A stretch of 64,000 bases of DNA from the NCBI GenBank assembly GCA_949752795.1, contig CATKHW010000293.1, positions 372,001-436,000 on the forward strand, read 5' to 3'. Within the stretch, counting starts at the first letter, position 1. Every line of letters starts with the position of its first letter. This DNA comes from Hyperoodon ampullatus (taxonomy: Eukaryota > Chordata > Mammalia > Artiodactyla > Ziphiidae). Below are positions 22,608 to 36,519 of the stretch, in pieces. Both the position numbers and the translations under genes were made by a program. The notes beneath the pieces were generated by a model that was given only the letters and a program-made list of their open reading frames with translations, ran no database searches and was not told the origin of the DNA.

Positions 22608-24346
22608 ACGATGATTCTAAGTGAAATAAGTCACACAGAAAAGGAAACTTATCATAAGATATCACTTATGAAGATCCTGTAAACATGGCTACACTTGAAC
22701 TGAGTTAGGAAAGAGAACAGTGTCTCACATTTAGAAAACACTCTTATACCTGCTTAAGGGGGAAGGAGAGGTGGGGTGATGCATAAAACCAGAGTTTGAT
22801 ATAAGCACAGGTACCGTTCCAAAAACCAACTATGGAATAGACAAGACCTACACCGTCTTCAGTGAAAGGGACTCAAAACCCCATATTTCCCGCAGAGGAA
22901 AATATCTGACTAGTAAGAATCTTAAAACCTATGTATTGATATGTCTCCGTAAGGGAATCAAGTGTGTCTAGACTGGCATAAACATGGCAGCGAGAATCAG
23001 CTCAAACCCACTATAAAAAGGAATTTCAAAAACAAAACAAAAAAACTGGGAAATTCTTTACAATTCCTTCAGGGTCTCTGATGAAAGCTGGAATGACCCT
23101 ATCTACAATGACAGCTGGATGTGGCATAAGGAGGGACACTTGGGACTGAGACGATTGGTGAGATTGGGTGAGCAAATGCAGATCCTTTAAAGCAATAATG
23201 CATGGCACCCATTCCATGGGTCCGAACTCTCCAGGTTGAAGGGAATATTACTACAGCTATAACATGTGCGGGAAACCTAGAGAACGGACACACTGTGAAT
23301 ACGAAAGGTTTCTAAAACTCAACGCATAGTCCCTCTCCTGGTGCTCCGGTTTGACTTTCCGTCTGCTTTACTATCAACCTCCCAACTTGGAGAGACAGCC
23401 CCTTTAACCTCTTGGTTCGCACAGGTTGCCAATTTGGCAGAGGATGAAAGGGAAGAGGGAGAACCAATGAGAGAGTAGCTGTTAGGCATTTGGACGGGCA
23501 CATATCACTGTAATTTCCCAGCAGGAAGAAGAATTAACCAAATTCTCAGCCACCCACCGGGAACCAGTATAGGTCCTGAACCAAAATTTTGGACTTGCGG
23601 TCAGCTCACCAAAAACGAGTTGAAAAATGGAGCTCAGGGGCACAGCAATTCACAAACTGGCCGAGTAATAAAGGACAACTATCGTCCAAAAATCTGTTGA
23701 GGGAAGGCAATGAGGCGGACTTGAAAGTGAGGCAGAATAGCAGGAAACAGATTTCTAGAGGTACGCTGGAATCGCCGTTAAAGCACAGGAAGAGGGGCAC
23801 AACTTCGACAATGACGCACTTGGCCAAAAAGGGCGTATGCGCTTTCTCCTGAATATATTCAGGAGAAAACGCATACGCCCTTTTTGGCCAAGCAAGCAAG
23901 CGGGCAATGCAAATCTGCACTACAAAGAAGTATCACTTCCCACCGGTCAAAAGGGACATCCACAAAATGTGGAAGAACAAGAAAGGCAAGACAGGCCCTG
24001 GAGAACAGGGAGCCTTGTTATGCTGATGGGCGGGATGTAAATTGACAACTGCCTCTCTGGAGGAGTGCATTCTGTTCCCTAAAACAAGTAAAGAACAGAG
24101 CTACAGAGCCAAGGGCACTACCAGTCTAGGGAATATACCTTGGGAAAACTGAAAATCAATAAGACAGAGCCACCCCAAAATTTAGGGCTGCACTGCATAC
24201 AAGGACCTCAACTTGGATACACCTTAAGTATCCCAGAAAATATAAACATGGTTCAAAAAATTGTGGTACTTACGTACGATGGAATATCCCTCAGCCATGA
24301 AATCAATGTCATAAGACCAGTAGCAGCAAAATGGGTGGATTCAGGT
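22608..24346 (+). repeat. Satellite unit 14
   Basis: First half is unit-11 type (gaaaaggaaac, aatgacagc, gcagatcc) to 23324. Then it carries cgcatagtcc and a dense run of private changes: 23711, 23728, 23756, 23766, 23777, 23815, 23842 and 23972, plus aattgacaac. It is locally the most diverged unit in the window. Palindrome 23819-23892 has one mismatch. Confidence 0.97.
23819..23892. repeat. Palindrome of unit 14, one mismatch
   Basis: T to C at 23842 (gcgctttctc instead of gcgttttctc) in the left arm. It belongs to a cluster of substitutions beginning at 23711. Confidence 0.95.
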
Positions 24347-26085
24347 ACGATGATTCTAAGTGAAATAAGTCACACAGAAAAAGAAACTTATCATAAGATA
24401 TCACTTATGAAGATCCTGTAAACATGGCTACACTTGAACTGAGTTAGGAAAGAGAACAGTGTCTCACATTTAGAAAACACTCTTATACCTGCTTAAGGGG
24501 GAAGGAGAGGTGGGGTGATGCATAAAACCAGAGTTTGATATAAGCACAGGTACCGTTCCAAAAACCAACTATGGAATAGACAAGACCTACACCGTCCTCA
24601 GTGAAAGGGACTCAAAACACCATATTTCCCGCAGAGGAAAATATCTGACTAGTAAGAATCTAAAAACCTATGTATTGATATGTCTCCGTAAGGGAATCAA
24701 GTGTGTCTAGACTGGCATAAACATGGCAGCGAGAATCAGCTCAAACCCAGTATAAAAAGGAATTTCAAAAACAAAACAAAAAAACTGGCAAATTCTTTAC
24801 AATTCCTTCAGGGTCTCTGATGAAGGCTGGAATCACCCTATCTACAACGACAGCTGGATGTGGCATAAGGAGGGACACTTGGGACTGAGACGATTGGTGA
24901 GATTGGGTGAGCAAATGCAGACGCTTTAAAGCAATAATGCATGGCACCCATTCCATGGGTCCGAACTCTCCAGGTTGAAGGGAATATTACTACAGCTATA
25001 ACATGTGCGGGAAACCTAGAGAACGGACACACTGTGAATACGAAAGGTTTCTAAAACTCAACGAATAGTCCCACTCCTGGTGCTCCGGTTTGACTTTCCG
25101 TCTGCTTTACTATCAACCTCCCAACTTGGAGAGACAGCCCCTTTAACCTCTTGGTTCGCACAGGTTGCTAATTTGGCAGAGGATGAAAGGGAAGAGGGAG
25201 AACCAATGAGAGAGTAGCTGTTAGGCATTTGGACGGTCACATATCACTGTAATTTCCCGGCAGGAAGAAGAATTAACCAAATTCTCAGCCACCCACCGGG
25301 AACCAGTATAGGTCCTGAACCTAAATTTTGGACTTGCGGTCAGCTCACCAAAAACGAGTTGAAAAATGGAGCTCAGGGGCACAGCAATTCACAAACTGGC
25401 CGAGTAATAAAGGACAACTATCGTCCAAAAATCTGTTGAGGGAAGGCAACGAGGCGGACTTGAAAGCGAGGCAGAATAGCAGGAAACAGATTTCAAGAGG
25501 TACGTTGGAATCGCCTTTAAAGCACAGGAAGAGGGGCACAACTTCGACAATGATGCACTTGGCCAAAAAGGGCGTATGTGTTTTCTCCTGAATATATTCA
25601 GGAGAAAACGCATACGCCCTTTTTGGCCAAGCAAGCAAGCGGGCAATGCAAATCTGCACTACAAAGAAGTATCACTTCCCACCGGTCAAAAGGGACATCC
25701 ACAAAATGTGTAAGAACAAGAAAGGCAAGACAGGCCCTGGAGAACAGGGAGCCTTGTTATGCTGATGGGCGGGATGTAAATTGCCAACTGCCTCTCTGGA
25801 GGAGTGCATTCTGTTCCCTAAAACAAGTAAAGAACAGAGCTACAGAGCCAAGGGCACTACCAGTCTAGGGAATATACCTTGGGAAAACTGAAAATCAATA
25901 AGACAGAGCCACCCCAAAATTTAGGGCTGCACTGCATACAAGGACCTCAACTTGGATACACCTTAAGTATCCCAGAAAATATAAACATGGTTCAAAAAAT
26001 TGTGGTACTTACGTACGATGGAATATCCCTCAGCCATGAAATCAATGTCATAAGACCAGTAGCAGCAAAATGGGTGGATTCAGGT
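24347..26085 (+). repeat. Satellite unit 15
   Basis: Markers: caaaacaccat, aatctaaaaac, acccagtataa, ctggcaaattc, gaaggctggaatcaccc (shared with units 4 and 7), cagacgcttt, cccactcctgg (shared with unit 17), ggttgctaatt, gaacctaaatt. Palindrome 25558-25631 has one mismatch. Confidence 0.97.
25558..25631. repeat. Palindrome of unit 15, one mismatch
   Basis: C to T at 25579 converts a CpG to TpG in the left arm (tatgtgtttt), the expected outcome of methyl-cytosine deamination. Confidence 0.95.
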
Positions 26086-27824
26086 ACGATGATTCTAAGT
26101 GAAATAAGTCACACAGAAAAAGAAACTTATCATAAGATATCACTTATGAAGATCCTGTAAACATGGCTACACTTGAACTGAGTTAGGAAAGAGAACAGTG
26201 TCTCACATTTAGAAAACACTCTTATACCTGCTTAAGGGGGAAGGAGAGGTGGGGTGATGCATAAAACAAGAGTTTGATATAAGCACAGGTACCGTTCCAA
26301 AAACCAACTATGGAATAGACAAGACCTACACCGTCCTCAGTGAAAGGGACTCAAAACCCCATATTTCCCGCACAGGAAAATATCTGACTAGTAAGAATCT
26401 TAAAACCTATGTATTGATATGTCTCCGTAAGGGAATCAAGTGTGTCTAGACTGGCATAAACATGGCAGCGAGAATCAGCTCAAACCCACTATAAAAAGGA
26501 ATTTCAAAAACAAAACAAAAAAACTGGGAAATTCTTTACAATTCCTTCAGGGTCTCTGATGAAAGCTGGAATGACCCTATCTACAACGACAGCTGGATGT
26601 GGCATAATGAGGGACACTTGGGACTGAGATGATTGGTGAGATTGGGTGAGCAAATGCAGACCCTTTAAAGCAATAATGCATGGCACCCATTCCATGGGTC
26701 CGAACTCTCCAGGTTGAAGGGAATATTACTACAGCTATAACATGTGCAGGAAACCTAGAGAACGGACACACTGTGAATACGAAAGGTTTCTAAAACTCAA
26801 CGCATAGTCCCTCTCCTGGTGCTCCGGTTTGACTTTCCGTCTGCTTTACTATCAACCTCCCAACTTGGAGAGACAGCCCCTTTAACCTCTTGGTTCGCAC
26901 AGGTTGCCAATTTGGCAGAGGATGAAAGGGAAGAGGGAGAACCAATGAGAGAGTAGCTGTTAGGCATTTGGACGGGCACATATCACTGTAATTTCCCGGC
27001 AGGAAGAAGAATTAACCAAATTCTCAGCCACCCACCGGGAACCAGTATAGGTCCTGAACAAAAATTTTGGACTTGCGGTCAGCTCACCAAAAACTAGTTG
27101 AAAAATGGAGCTCAGGGGCACAGCAATTCACAAACTGGCCGAGTAATAAAGGACAACTATCGTCCAAAAATCTGTTGAGGGAAGGCAACGAGGCGGACTT
27201 GAAAGCGAGGCAGAATAGCAGGAAACAGATTTCAAGAGGTACGTTGGAATCGCCTTTAAAGCACAGGAAGAGGGGCACAACTTCGACAATGATGCACTTG
27301 GCCAAAAAGGGCGTATGCGTTTTCTCCTGAATATATTCAGGAGAAAACGCATACGCCCTTTTTGGTCAAGCAAGCAAGCGGGCAATGCAAATCTGCACTA
27401 CAAAGAAGTATCACTTCCCACCGGTCAAAAGGGACATCCACAAAATGTGTAAGAACAAGAAAGGCAAGACAGGCCCTGGAGAACAGGGAGCCTTGTTATG
27501 CTGATGGGCGGGATGTAAATTGCCAACTGCCTCTCTGGAGGAGTGCATTCTGTTCCCTAAAACAAGTAAAGAACAGAGCTACAGAGCCAAGGGCACTACC
27601 AGTCTAGGGAATATACCTTGGGAAAACAGAAAATCAATAAGACAGAGCCACCCCAAAATTTAGGGATGCACTGCATACAAGGACCTCAACTTGGATACAC
27701 CTTAAGTATCCCAGAAAATATAAACATGGTTCAAAAAATTGTGGTACTTACGTACGATGGAATATCCCTCAGCCACGAAGTCAATGTCATAAGACCAGTA
27801 GCAGCAAAATGGGTGGATTCAGGT
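26086..27824 (+). repeat. Satellite unit 16
   Basis: Markers: aaaacaagag, ccgcacagg, cataatgagg (shared with unit 23), gagatgattgg, gtgcaggaa, gaacaaaaatt, aaaactagttg, gaaaacagaaaa, agggatgcac, gccacgaagtc. Many are private. Palindrome 27297-27370 has one mismatch. Confidence 0.97.
27297..27370. repeat. Palindrome of unit 16, one mismatch
   Basis: C to T at 27366 near the outer end of the right arm (ttggtcaag). The inner 32 bases of each arm still pair perfectly. Confidence 0.95.
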
Positions 27825-29563
27825 ACGATGATTCTAAGTGAAATAAGTCACACAGAAAAATAAACTTATCATAAGATATCACTTATGAAGATCCTGTAAA
27901 CATGGCTACACTTGAACTGAGTTAGGAAAGAGAACAGTGTCTCACATTTAGAAAACACTCTTATACCTGCTTAAGGGGGAAGGAGAGGTGGGGTGATGCA
28001 TAAAAAAAGAGTTTGATATAAGCACAGGTACCGTTCCAAAAACCAACTATGGAATAGACAAGACCTACACCGTCCTCAGTGAAAGGGACTCAAAACCCCA
28101 TATTTCCCGCAGAGGAAAATATCTGACTAGTAAGAATCTTAAAACCTATGTATTGATATGTCTCCGTAAGGGAATCAAGTGTGTCTACACTGGCATAAAC
28201 ATGGCAACGAGAATCAGCTCAAACCCACTATAAAAAGGAATTTCAAAAACAAAACAAAAAAACGGGGAAATTCTTTACAATTCCTTCAGGGTCTCTGATG
28301 AAAGCAGGAATGACCCTATCTACAACGACAGCTGGATGTGGCATAAGGAGGGACACTTGGGACTGAGACGATTGGTGAGATTGGGTGAGCAAATGCAGAC
28401 CCTTTAAAGCAATAATGCATGGCACCCATTCCATGGGTCCGAACTCTCCAGGTTGAAGGGAATATTACTACAGCTATAACATGTGCGGGAAACCTAGAGA
28501 ACGGACACACTGTGAATACGAAAGGTTTCTAAAACTCAACGAATAGTCCCACTCCTGGTGCTCCGGTTTGACTTTCCGTCTGCTTTACTATCAACCTCCC
28601 AACTTAGAGAGACAGCCCCTTTAACATCTTGGTTCGCACAGGTTGCCAATTTGGCAGAGGATGAAAGGGAAGAGGGAGAACCAATGAGAGAGTAGCTGTT
28701 AGGCATTTGGTCGGGCACATATCACTGTAATTTCCCAGCAGGAAGAAGAATTAACCAAATTCTCAGCCACCCACCGGGAACCAGTATAGGTCCTGAACCA
28801 AAATTTTGGACTTGCGGTCAGCTCACCAAAAACGAGTTGAAAAATGGAGCTCAGGGGCACAGCAATTCACAAACTGGCCGAGTAATAAAGGACAACTATC
28901 GTCCAAAAATCTGTTGAGGGAAGGCAACGAGGCGGACTTGAAAGCGAGGCAGAATAGCAGGAAACAGATTTCAAGAGGTACGTTGGAATCGCCTTTAAAG
29001 CACAGGAAGAGGGGCACAACTTCGACAATGATGCACTTGGCCAAAAAGGGCGTATGCGTTTTCTCCTGAATATATTCAGGAGAAAACGCATACGCCCTTT
29101 TTGGCCAAGCAAGCAAGCGGGCAATGCAAATCTGCACTACAAAGAAGTATCACTTCCCACCGGTCAAAAGGGACATCCACAAAATGTGTAAGAACAAGAA
29201 AGGCAAGACAGGCCCTGGAGAACAGGGAGCCTTGTTATGCTGATGGGCGGGATGTAAATTGCCAACTGCCTCTCTGGAGGAGTGCATTCTGTTCCCTAAA
29301 ACAAGTAAAGAACAGAGCTACAGAGCCAAGGGCACTACCAGTCTAGGGAATATACCTTGGGAAAACTGACAATCAATAAGACAGAGCCACCCCAAAATTT
29401 AGGGCTGCACTGCATACAAGGACCTCAACTTGGATACACCTTAAGTGTCCCAGAAAATATAAACATGGTTCAAAAAATTGTGGTACTTACGTACGATGGA
29501 ATATCCCTCAGCCATGAAATCAATGTCATAAGACCAGTAGCAGCAAAATGGGTGGATTCAGGT
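27825..29563 (+). repeat. Satellite unit 17
   Basis: Markers: gaaaaataaac at the start (adds a stop to the ORF2 remnant entering from unit 16), aaaaaaagag, gtctacactgg, ggcaacgag, aacgggg, aaagcaggaat, aacttagag, ttaacatctt, ggtcgggc, aactgacaatc, aagtgtccc. Palindrome 29036-29109 is perfect. Confidence 0.97.
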
Positions 29564-31302
29564 ACGATGATTCTAAGTGAAATAAGTCACACAGAAAAAG
29601 AAACTTATCATAAGATATCACTTATGAAGATCCTGTAAACATGGCTACACTTGAACTGAGTTAGGAAAGAGAACAGTGTCTCACATTTAGAAAACACTCT
29701 TATACCTGCTTAAGGGGGAAGGAGAGGTGGGGTGATGCATAAAACCAGAGTTTGATATAAGCACAGGTACCGTTCCAAAAACCAACTATGGAATAGACAA
29801 GACCTACACCGTCCTCAGCGAAAGGGACTCAAAACCCCATATTTCCCGCACAGGAAAATATCTGACTAGTAAGAATCTTAAAACCTATGTATTGATATGT
29901 CTCCGTAAGGGAATCAAGTGTGTCTAGACTGGCATAAACATGGCAGCGAGAATCAGCTCAAACCCACTATAAAAAGGAATTTCAAAAACAGAACAAAAAA
30001 ACTGGGAAATTCTTTACAATTCCTTCAGGGTCTCTGATGAAATCTGGAATGACCCTATCTACAACGACAGCTGGATGTGGCATAAGGAGGGACACTTGGG
30101 ACTGAGACGATTGGTGAGATTGGGTGAGCAAATGCAGACCCTTTAAAGCAATAATGCATGGCACCCATTCCATGGGTCCGAACTCTCCAGGTTGAAGGGA
30201 ATATTACTACAGCTATAACATGTGCAGGAAACCTAGAGAACGGACACACTGTGAATACGAAAGGTTTCTAAAACTCAACGCATAGTCCCTCTCCTGGTGC
30301 TCCGGTTTGACTTTCCGTCTGCTTTACTATCAACCTCCCAACTTGGAGAGACAGCCCCTTTAACCTCTTGGTTCGCACAGGTTGCCAATTTGGCAGAGGA
30401 TGAAAGGGAAGAGGGAGAACCAATGAGAGAGTAGCTGTTAGGCATTTGGACGGGCACATATCACTGTAATTTCCCGGCAGGAAGAAGAATTAACCAAATT
30501 CTCAGCCACCCACCGGGAACCAGTATAGGTCCTGAACCAAAATTTTGGACTTGCGGTCAGCTCACCAAAAACGAGTTGAAAAATGGAGCTCAGGGGCACA
30601 GCAATTCACAAACTGGCCGAGTAATAAAGGACAACTATCGTCCAAAAATCTGTTGAGGGAAGGCAACGAGGCAGACTTGAAAGCGAGGCAGAATAGCAGG
30701 AAACAGATTTCAAGAGGTACGTTGGAATCGCCTTTAAAGCACAGGAAGAGGGGCACAACTTCGACAATGATGCACTTGGCCAAAAAGGGCGTATGCGTTT
30801 TCTCCTGAATATATTCAGGAGAAAACGCATACGCCCTTTTTGGCCAAGCAAGCAAGCGGGCAATGCAAATCTGCACTACAAAGAAGTATCACTTCCCACC
30901 GGTCAAAAGGGACATCCACAAAATGTGTAAGAACAAGAAAGGCAAGACAGGCCCTGGAGAACAGGGAGCCTTGTTATGCTGATGGGCGGGATGTAAATTG
31001 CCAACTGCCTCTCTGGAGGAGTGCATTCTGTTCCCTAAAACAAGTAAAGAACAGAGCTACAGAGCCAAGGGCACTACCAGTCTAGGGAATATACCTTGGG
31101 AAAACTGAAAATCAATAAGACAGAGCCACCCCAAAATTTAGGGCTGCACTGCATACAAGGACCTCAACTTGGATACACCTTAAGTATCCCAGAAAATATA
31201 AACATGGTTCAAAAAATTGTGGTACTTACGTACGATGGAATATCCCTCAGCCATGAAATCAATGTCATAAGACCAGTAGCAGCAAAATGGGTGGATTCAG
31301 GT
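29564..31302 (+). repeat. Satellite unit 18
   Basis: Markers: ccgcacagg, aaaacagaacaaa in the A-tail, gaaatctggaatg and gtgcaggaa (both as in unit 2), gaggcagac. Resemblance to unit 2 across 16 units suggests long-range exchange or shared ancestry. Palindrome 30775-30848 is perfect. Confidence 0.97.
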
Positions 31303-33041
31303 ACGATGATTCTAAGTGAAATAAGTCACACAGAAAAAGAAACTTATCATAAGATATCACTTATGAAGATCCTGTAAACATGGCTACACTTGAACTGAGT
31401 TAGGAAAGAGAACAGTGTCTCACATTTAGAAAACACTCTTATACCTGCTTAAGGGGGAAGGAGAGGTGGGGTGATGCATAAAACCAGAGTTTGATATAAG
31501 CACAGGTACCGTTCCAAAAACCAACTATGGAATAGACAAGACCTACACCGTCCTCAGTGAAAGGGACTCAAAACCCCATATTTCCCGCACAGGAAAATAT
31601 CTGACTAGTAAGAATCTTAAAACCTATGTATTGATATGTCTCCATAAGGGAATCAAGTGTGTCTAGACTGGCATAAACATGGCAGCGAGAATCAGCTCAA
31701 ACCCACTATAAAAAGGAATTTCAAAAACAAAACAAAAAAACTGGGAAATTCTTTACAATTCCTTCAGGGTCTCTGATGAAAGCTGGAATGACCCTATCTA
31801 CAACGACAGCTGGATGTGGCATAAGGAGGGACACTTGGGACTGAGACGATTGGTGAGATTGGGTGAGCAAATGCAGACCCTTTAAAGCAATAATGCATGG
31901 CACCCATTCCATGGGTCCGAACTCTCCAGGTTGAAGGGAATATTACTACAGCTATAACAAGTGCGGGAAACCTAGAGAACGGACACACTGTGAATACGAA
32001 AGGTTTCTAAAACTCAACGCATTGTCCCTCCCCTGGTGCTCCGGTTTGACTTTCCGTCTGCTTTACTATCAACCTCCCAACTTGGAGAGACAGCCCCTTT
32101 AACCTCTTGGTTCGCACAGGTTGCCAATTTGGCAGAGGATGAAAGGGAAGAGGGAGAACCAATGAGAGAGTAGCTGTTAGGCATTTGGACGGGCACATAT
32201 CACTGTAATTTCCCGGCAGGAAGAAGAATTAACCAAATTCTCAGCCACCCACCGGGAACCAGTATAGGTCCTGAACCAAAATTTTGGACTTGCGGTCAGC
32301 TCACCAAAAACGAGTTGAAAAATGGAGCTCAGGGGCACAGCAATTCACAAACTGGCCGAGTAATAAATGACAACTATCGTCCAAAAATCTGTTGAGGGAA
32401 GGCAACGAGGCGGACTTGAAAGCGAGGCAGAATAGCAGGAAACAGATTTCAAGAGGTACGTTGGAATCGCCTTTAAAGCACAGGAAGAGGGGCACAACTT
32501 CGACAATGATGCACTTGGCCAAAAAGGGCGTATGCGTTTTCTCCTGAATATATTCAGGAGAAAACGCATACGCCCTTTTTGGCCAAGCAAGCAAGCGGGC
32601 AATGCAAATCTGCACTACAAAGAAGTATCACTTCCCACCGGTCAAAAGGGACATCCACAAAATGTGTAAGAACAAGAAAGGCAAGACAGGCCCTGGAGAA
32701 CAGGGAGCCTTGTTATGCTGATGGGCGGGATGTAAATTGCCAACTGCCTCTCTGGAGGAGTGCATTCTGTTCCCTAAAACAAGTAAAGAACAGAGCTACA
32801 GAGCCAAGGGCACTACCAGTCTAGGGAATATACCTTGGGAAAACTGAAAATCAATAAGACAGAGCCACCCCAAAATTTAGGGCTGCACTGCATACAAGGG
32901 CCTCAACTTGGATACACCTTAAGTATCCCAGAAAATATAAACATGGTTCAAAAAATTGTGGTACTTACGTACGATGGAATAGCCCTCAGCAATGAAATCA
33001 ATGTCATAAGACCAGTAGCAGCAAAATGGGTGGATTCAGGT
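31303..33041 (+). repeat. Satellite unit 19
   Basis: First member of the dimer block. Markers: ccgcacagg, ctccataagg, ataacaagtgc, cgcattgtccctccc, private aataaatgac at 32368, caagggcctc, atagccctcagcaatg. Palindrome 32514-32587 is perfect. Confidence 0.97.
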
Positions 33042-34780
33042 ACGATGATTCTAAGTGAAATAAGTCACACAGAAAAAGAAACTTATCATAAGATATCACT
33101 TATGAAGATCCTGTAAACATGGCTACACTTGAACTGAGTTAGGAAAGAGAACAATGTCTCACATTTAGAAAACACTCTTATACCTGCTTAAGGGGGAAGG
33201 AGAGGTGGGGTGATGCATAAAACCAGAGTTTGATATAAGCACAGGTACCGTTCCAAAAACCAACTATGGAATAGACAAGACCTACACCGTCCTCAGCAAA
33301 AGGGACTCAAAACCCCATATTTCCCGCAGAGGAAAATATCTGACTAGTAAGAATCTTAAAACCTATGTATTGATATGTCTCCGTAAGGGAATCAAGTGTG
33401 TCTAGACTGGCATAAACATGGCAGCGAGAATCAGCTCAAACCCACTATAAAAAGGAATTTCAAAAACAAAACAAAAAAACTGGGAAATTCTTTACAATTC
33501 CTTCAGGGTCTCTGATGAAAGCTGGAATGACCCTATCTACAAGGACAGCTGGATGTGGCATAAGGAGGGACACTTGGGACTGAGACGATTGGTGAGATTG
33601 GGTGAGCAAATGCAGACCCTTTAAAGCAATAATGCATGGCACCCATTCCATGGGTCCGAACTCTCCAGGTTGAAGGGAATATTACTACAGCTATAACAAG
33701 TGCGGGAAACCTAGAGAACGGACACACTGTGAATACGAAAGGTTTCTAAAACTCAACGCATTGTCCCTCCCCTGGTGCTCCGGTTTGACTTTCCGTCTGC
33801 TTTACTATCAACCTCCCAACTTGGAGAGACAGCCCCTTTAACCTCTTGGTTCGCACAGGTTGCCAATTTGGCAGAGGATGAAAGGGAAGAGGGAGAACCA
33901 ATGAGAGAGTAGCTGTTAGGCATTTGGACGGGCACATATCACTGTAATTTCCCGGCAGGAAGAAGAATTAACCAAATTCTCAGCCACCCACCGGGAACCA
34001 GTATAGGTCCTGAACCAAAATTTTGGACTTGCGGTCAGCTCACCAAAAACGAGTTGAAAAATGGAGCTCAGGGGCACAGCAATTCACAAACTGGCCGAGT
34101 AATAAAGGACAACTATCGTCCAAAAATCTGTTGAGGGAAGGCAACGAGGCGGACTTGAAAGCGAGGCAGAATAGCAGGAAACAGATTTCAAGAGGTACGT
34201 TGGAATCGCCTTTAAAGCGCAGGAAGAGGGGCACAACTTCGACAATGATGCACTTGGCCAAAAAGGGCGTATGCGTTTTCTCCTGAATATATTCAGGAGA
34301 AAACGCATACGCCCTTTTTGGCCAAGCAAGCAAGCGGGCAATGCAAATCTGCACTACAAAGAAGTATCACTTCCCACCGGTCAAAAGGGACATCCACAAA
34401 ATGTGTAAGAACAAGAAAGGCAAGACAGGCCCTGGAGAACAGGGAGCCTTGTTATGCTGATGGGCGGGATGTAAATTGCCAACTGCCTCTCTGGAGGAGT
34501 GCATTCTGTTCCCTAAAACAAGTAAAGAACAGAGCTACAGAGCCAAGGGCACTACCAGTCTAGGGAATATACCTTGGGAAAACTGAAAATCAATAAGACA
34601 GAGCCACCCCAAAATTTAGGGCTGCACTGCATACAAGGACCTCAACTTGGATACACCGTAAGTATCCCAGAAAATATAAACATGGTTCAAAAAATTGTGG
34701 TACTTACGTACGATGGAATATCCCTCAGCCATGAAATCAATGTCATAAGACCAGTAGCAGCAAAATGGGTGGATTCAGGT
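33042..34780 (+). repeat. Satellite unit 20
   Basis: Second member of the dimer block. Markers: aacaatgtctc, cagcaaaagg, tacaaggacagc, ataacaagtgc, cgcattgtccctccc, aaagcgcagg, private acaccgtaag. Palindrome 34253-34326 is perfect. Confidence 0.97.
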
Positions 34781-36519
34781 ACGATGATTCTAAGTGAAAT
34801 AAGTCACACAGAAAAAGAAACTTATCATAAGATATCACTTATGAAGATCCTGTAAACATGGCTACACTTGAACTGAGTTAGGAAAGAGAACAGTGTCTCA
34901 CATTTAGAAAACACTCTTATACCTGCTTAAGGGGGAAGGAGAGGTGGGGTGATGCATAAAACCAGAGTTTGATATAAGCACAGGTACCGTTCCAAAAACC
35001 AACTATGGAATAGACAAGACCTACACCGTCCTCAGTGAAAGGGACTCAAAACCCCATATTTCCCGCACAGGAAAATATCTGACTAGTAAGAATCTTAAAA
35101 CCTATGTATTGATATGTCTCCATAAGGGAATCAAGTGTGTCTAGACTGGCATAAACATGGCAGCGAGAATCAGCTCAAACCCACTATAAAAAGGAATTTC
35201 AAAAACAAAACAAAAAAACTGGGAAATTCTTTACAATTCCTTCAGGGTCTCTGATGAAAGCTGGAATGACCCTATCTACAACGACAGCTGGATGTGGCAT
35301 AAGGAGGGACACTTGGGACTGAGACGATTGGTGAGATTGGGTGAGCAAATGCAGACCCTTTAAAGCAATAATGCATGGCACCCATTCCATGGGTCCGAAC
35401 TCTCCAGGTTGAAGGGAATATTACTACAGCTATAACAAGTGCGGGAAACCTAGAGAACGGACACACTGTGAATACGAAAGGTTTCTAAAACTCAACGCAT
35501 TGTCCCTCCCCTGGTGCTCCGGTTTGACTTTCCGTCTGCTTTACTATCAACCTCCCAACTTGGAGAGACAGCCCCTTTAACCTCTTGGTTCGCACAGGTT
35601 GCCAATTTGGCAGAGGATGAAAGGGAAGAGGGAGAACCAATGAGAGAGTAGCTGTTAGGCATTTGGACGGGCACATATCACTGTAATTTCCCGGCAGGAA
35701 GAAGAATTAACCAAATTCTCAGCCACCCACCGGGAACCAGTATAGGTCCTGAACCAAAATTTTGGACTTGCGGTCAGCTCACCAAAAACGAGTTGAAAAA
35801 TGGAGCTCAGGGGCACAGCAATTCACAAACTGGCCGAGTAATAAAGGACAACTATCGTCCAAAAATCTGTTGAGGGAAGGCAACGAGGCGGACTTGAAAG
35901 CGAGGCAGAATAGCAGGAAACAGATTTCAAGAGGTACGTTGGAATCGCCTTTAAAGCACAGGAAGAGGGGCACAACTTCGACAATGATGCACTTGGCCAA
36001 AAAGGGCGTATGCGTTTTCTCCTGAATATATTCAGGAGAAAACGCATACGCCCTTTTTGGCCAAGCAAGCAAGCGGGCAATGCAAATCTGCACTACAAAG
36101 AAGTATCACTTCCCACCGGTCAAAAGGGACATCCACAAAATGTGTAAGAACAAGAAAGGCAAGACAGGCCCTGGAGAACAGGGAGCCTTGTTATGCTGAT
36201 GGGCGGGATGTAAATTGCCAACTGCCTCTCTGGAGGAGTGCATTCTGTTCCCTAAAACAAGTAAAGAACAGAGCTACAGAGCCAAGGGCACTACCAGTCT
36301 AGGGAATATACCTTGGGAAAACTGAAAATCAATAAGACAGAGCCACCCCAAAATTTAGGGCTGCACTGCATACAAGGGCCTCAACTTGGATACACCTTAA
36401 GTATCCCAGAAAATATAAACATGGTTCAAAAAATTGTGGTACTTACGTACGATGGAATAGCCCTCAGCAATGAAATCAATGTCATAAGACCAGTAGCAGC
36501 AAAATGGGTGGATTCAGGT
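34781..36519 (+). repeat. Satellite unit 21
   Basis: Copy of unit 19 at +3,478 without the change at 32368. Palindrome 35992-36065 is perfect. Confidence 0.97.

Larger units (their letters stand above)
14296..23324 (+). repeat. Second three-unit higher-order repeat, 5,217-bp shift
   Basis: Bases 14296-18107 match 19513-23324. Shared markers are ctgttgaaagc (14386/19603), cgaataaaccc, ccggattgac, cagctctcc, gggacacagc, gaggtggac, gcagatcc, aactgtcg, aagtaacac and gaaaaggaaac. Differences noticed: 15164, 15206, 15342 versus 20559, and 15935 versus 21152. The repeat is bounded by 14295/19512 (G/A) and 18108/23325 (A/C). Within it, units 10 and 11 (and 13 and 14, first half) are nearly identical at 1,739, so the trimer contains a duplicated unit. 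Confidence 0.85.
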
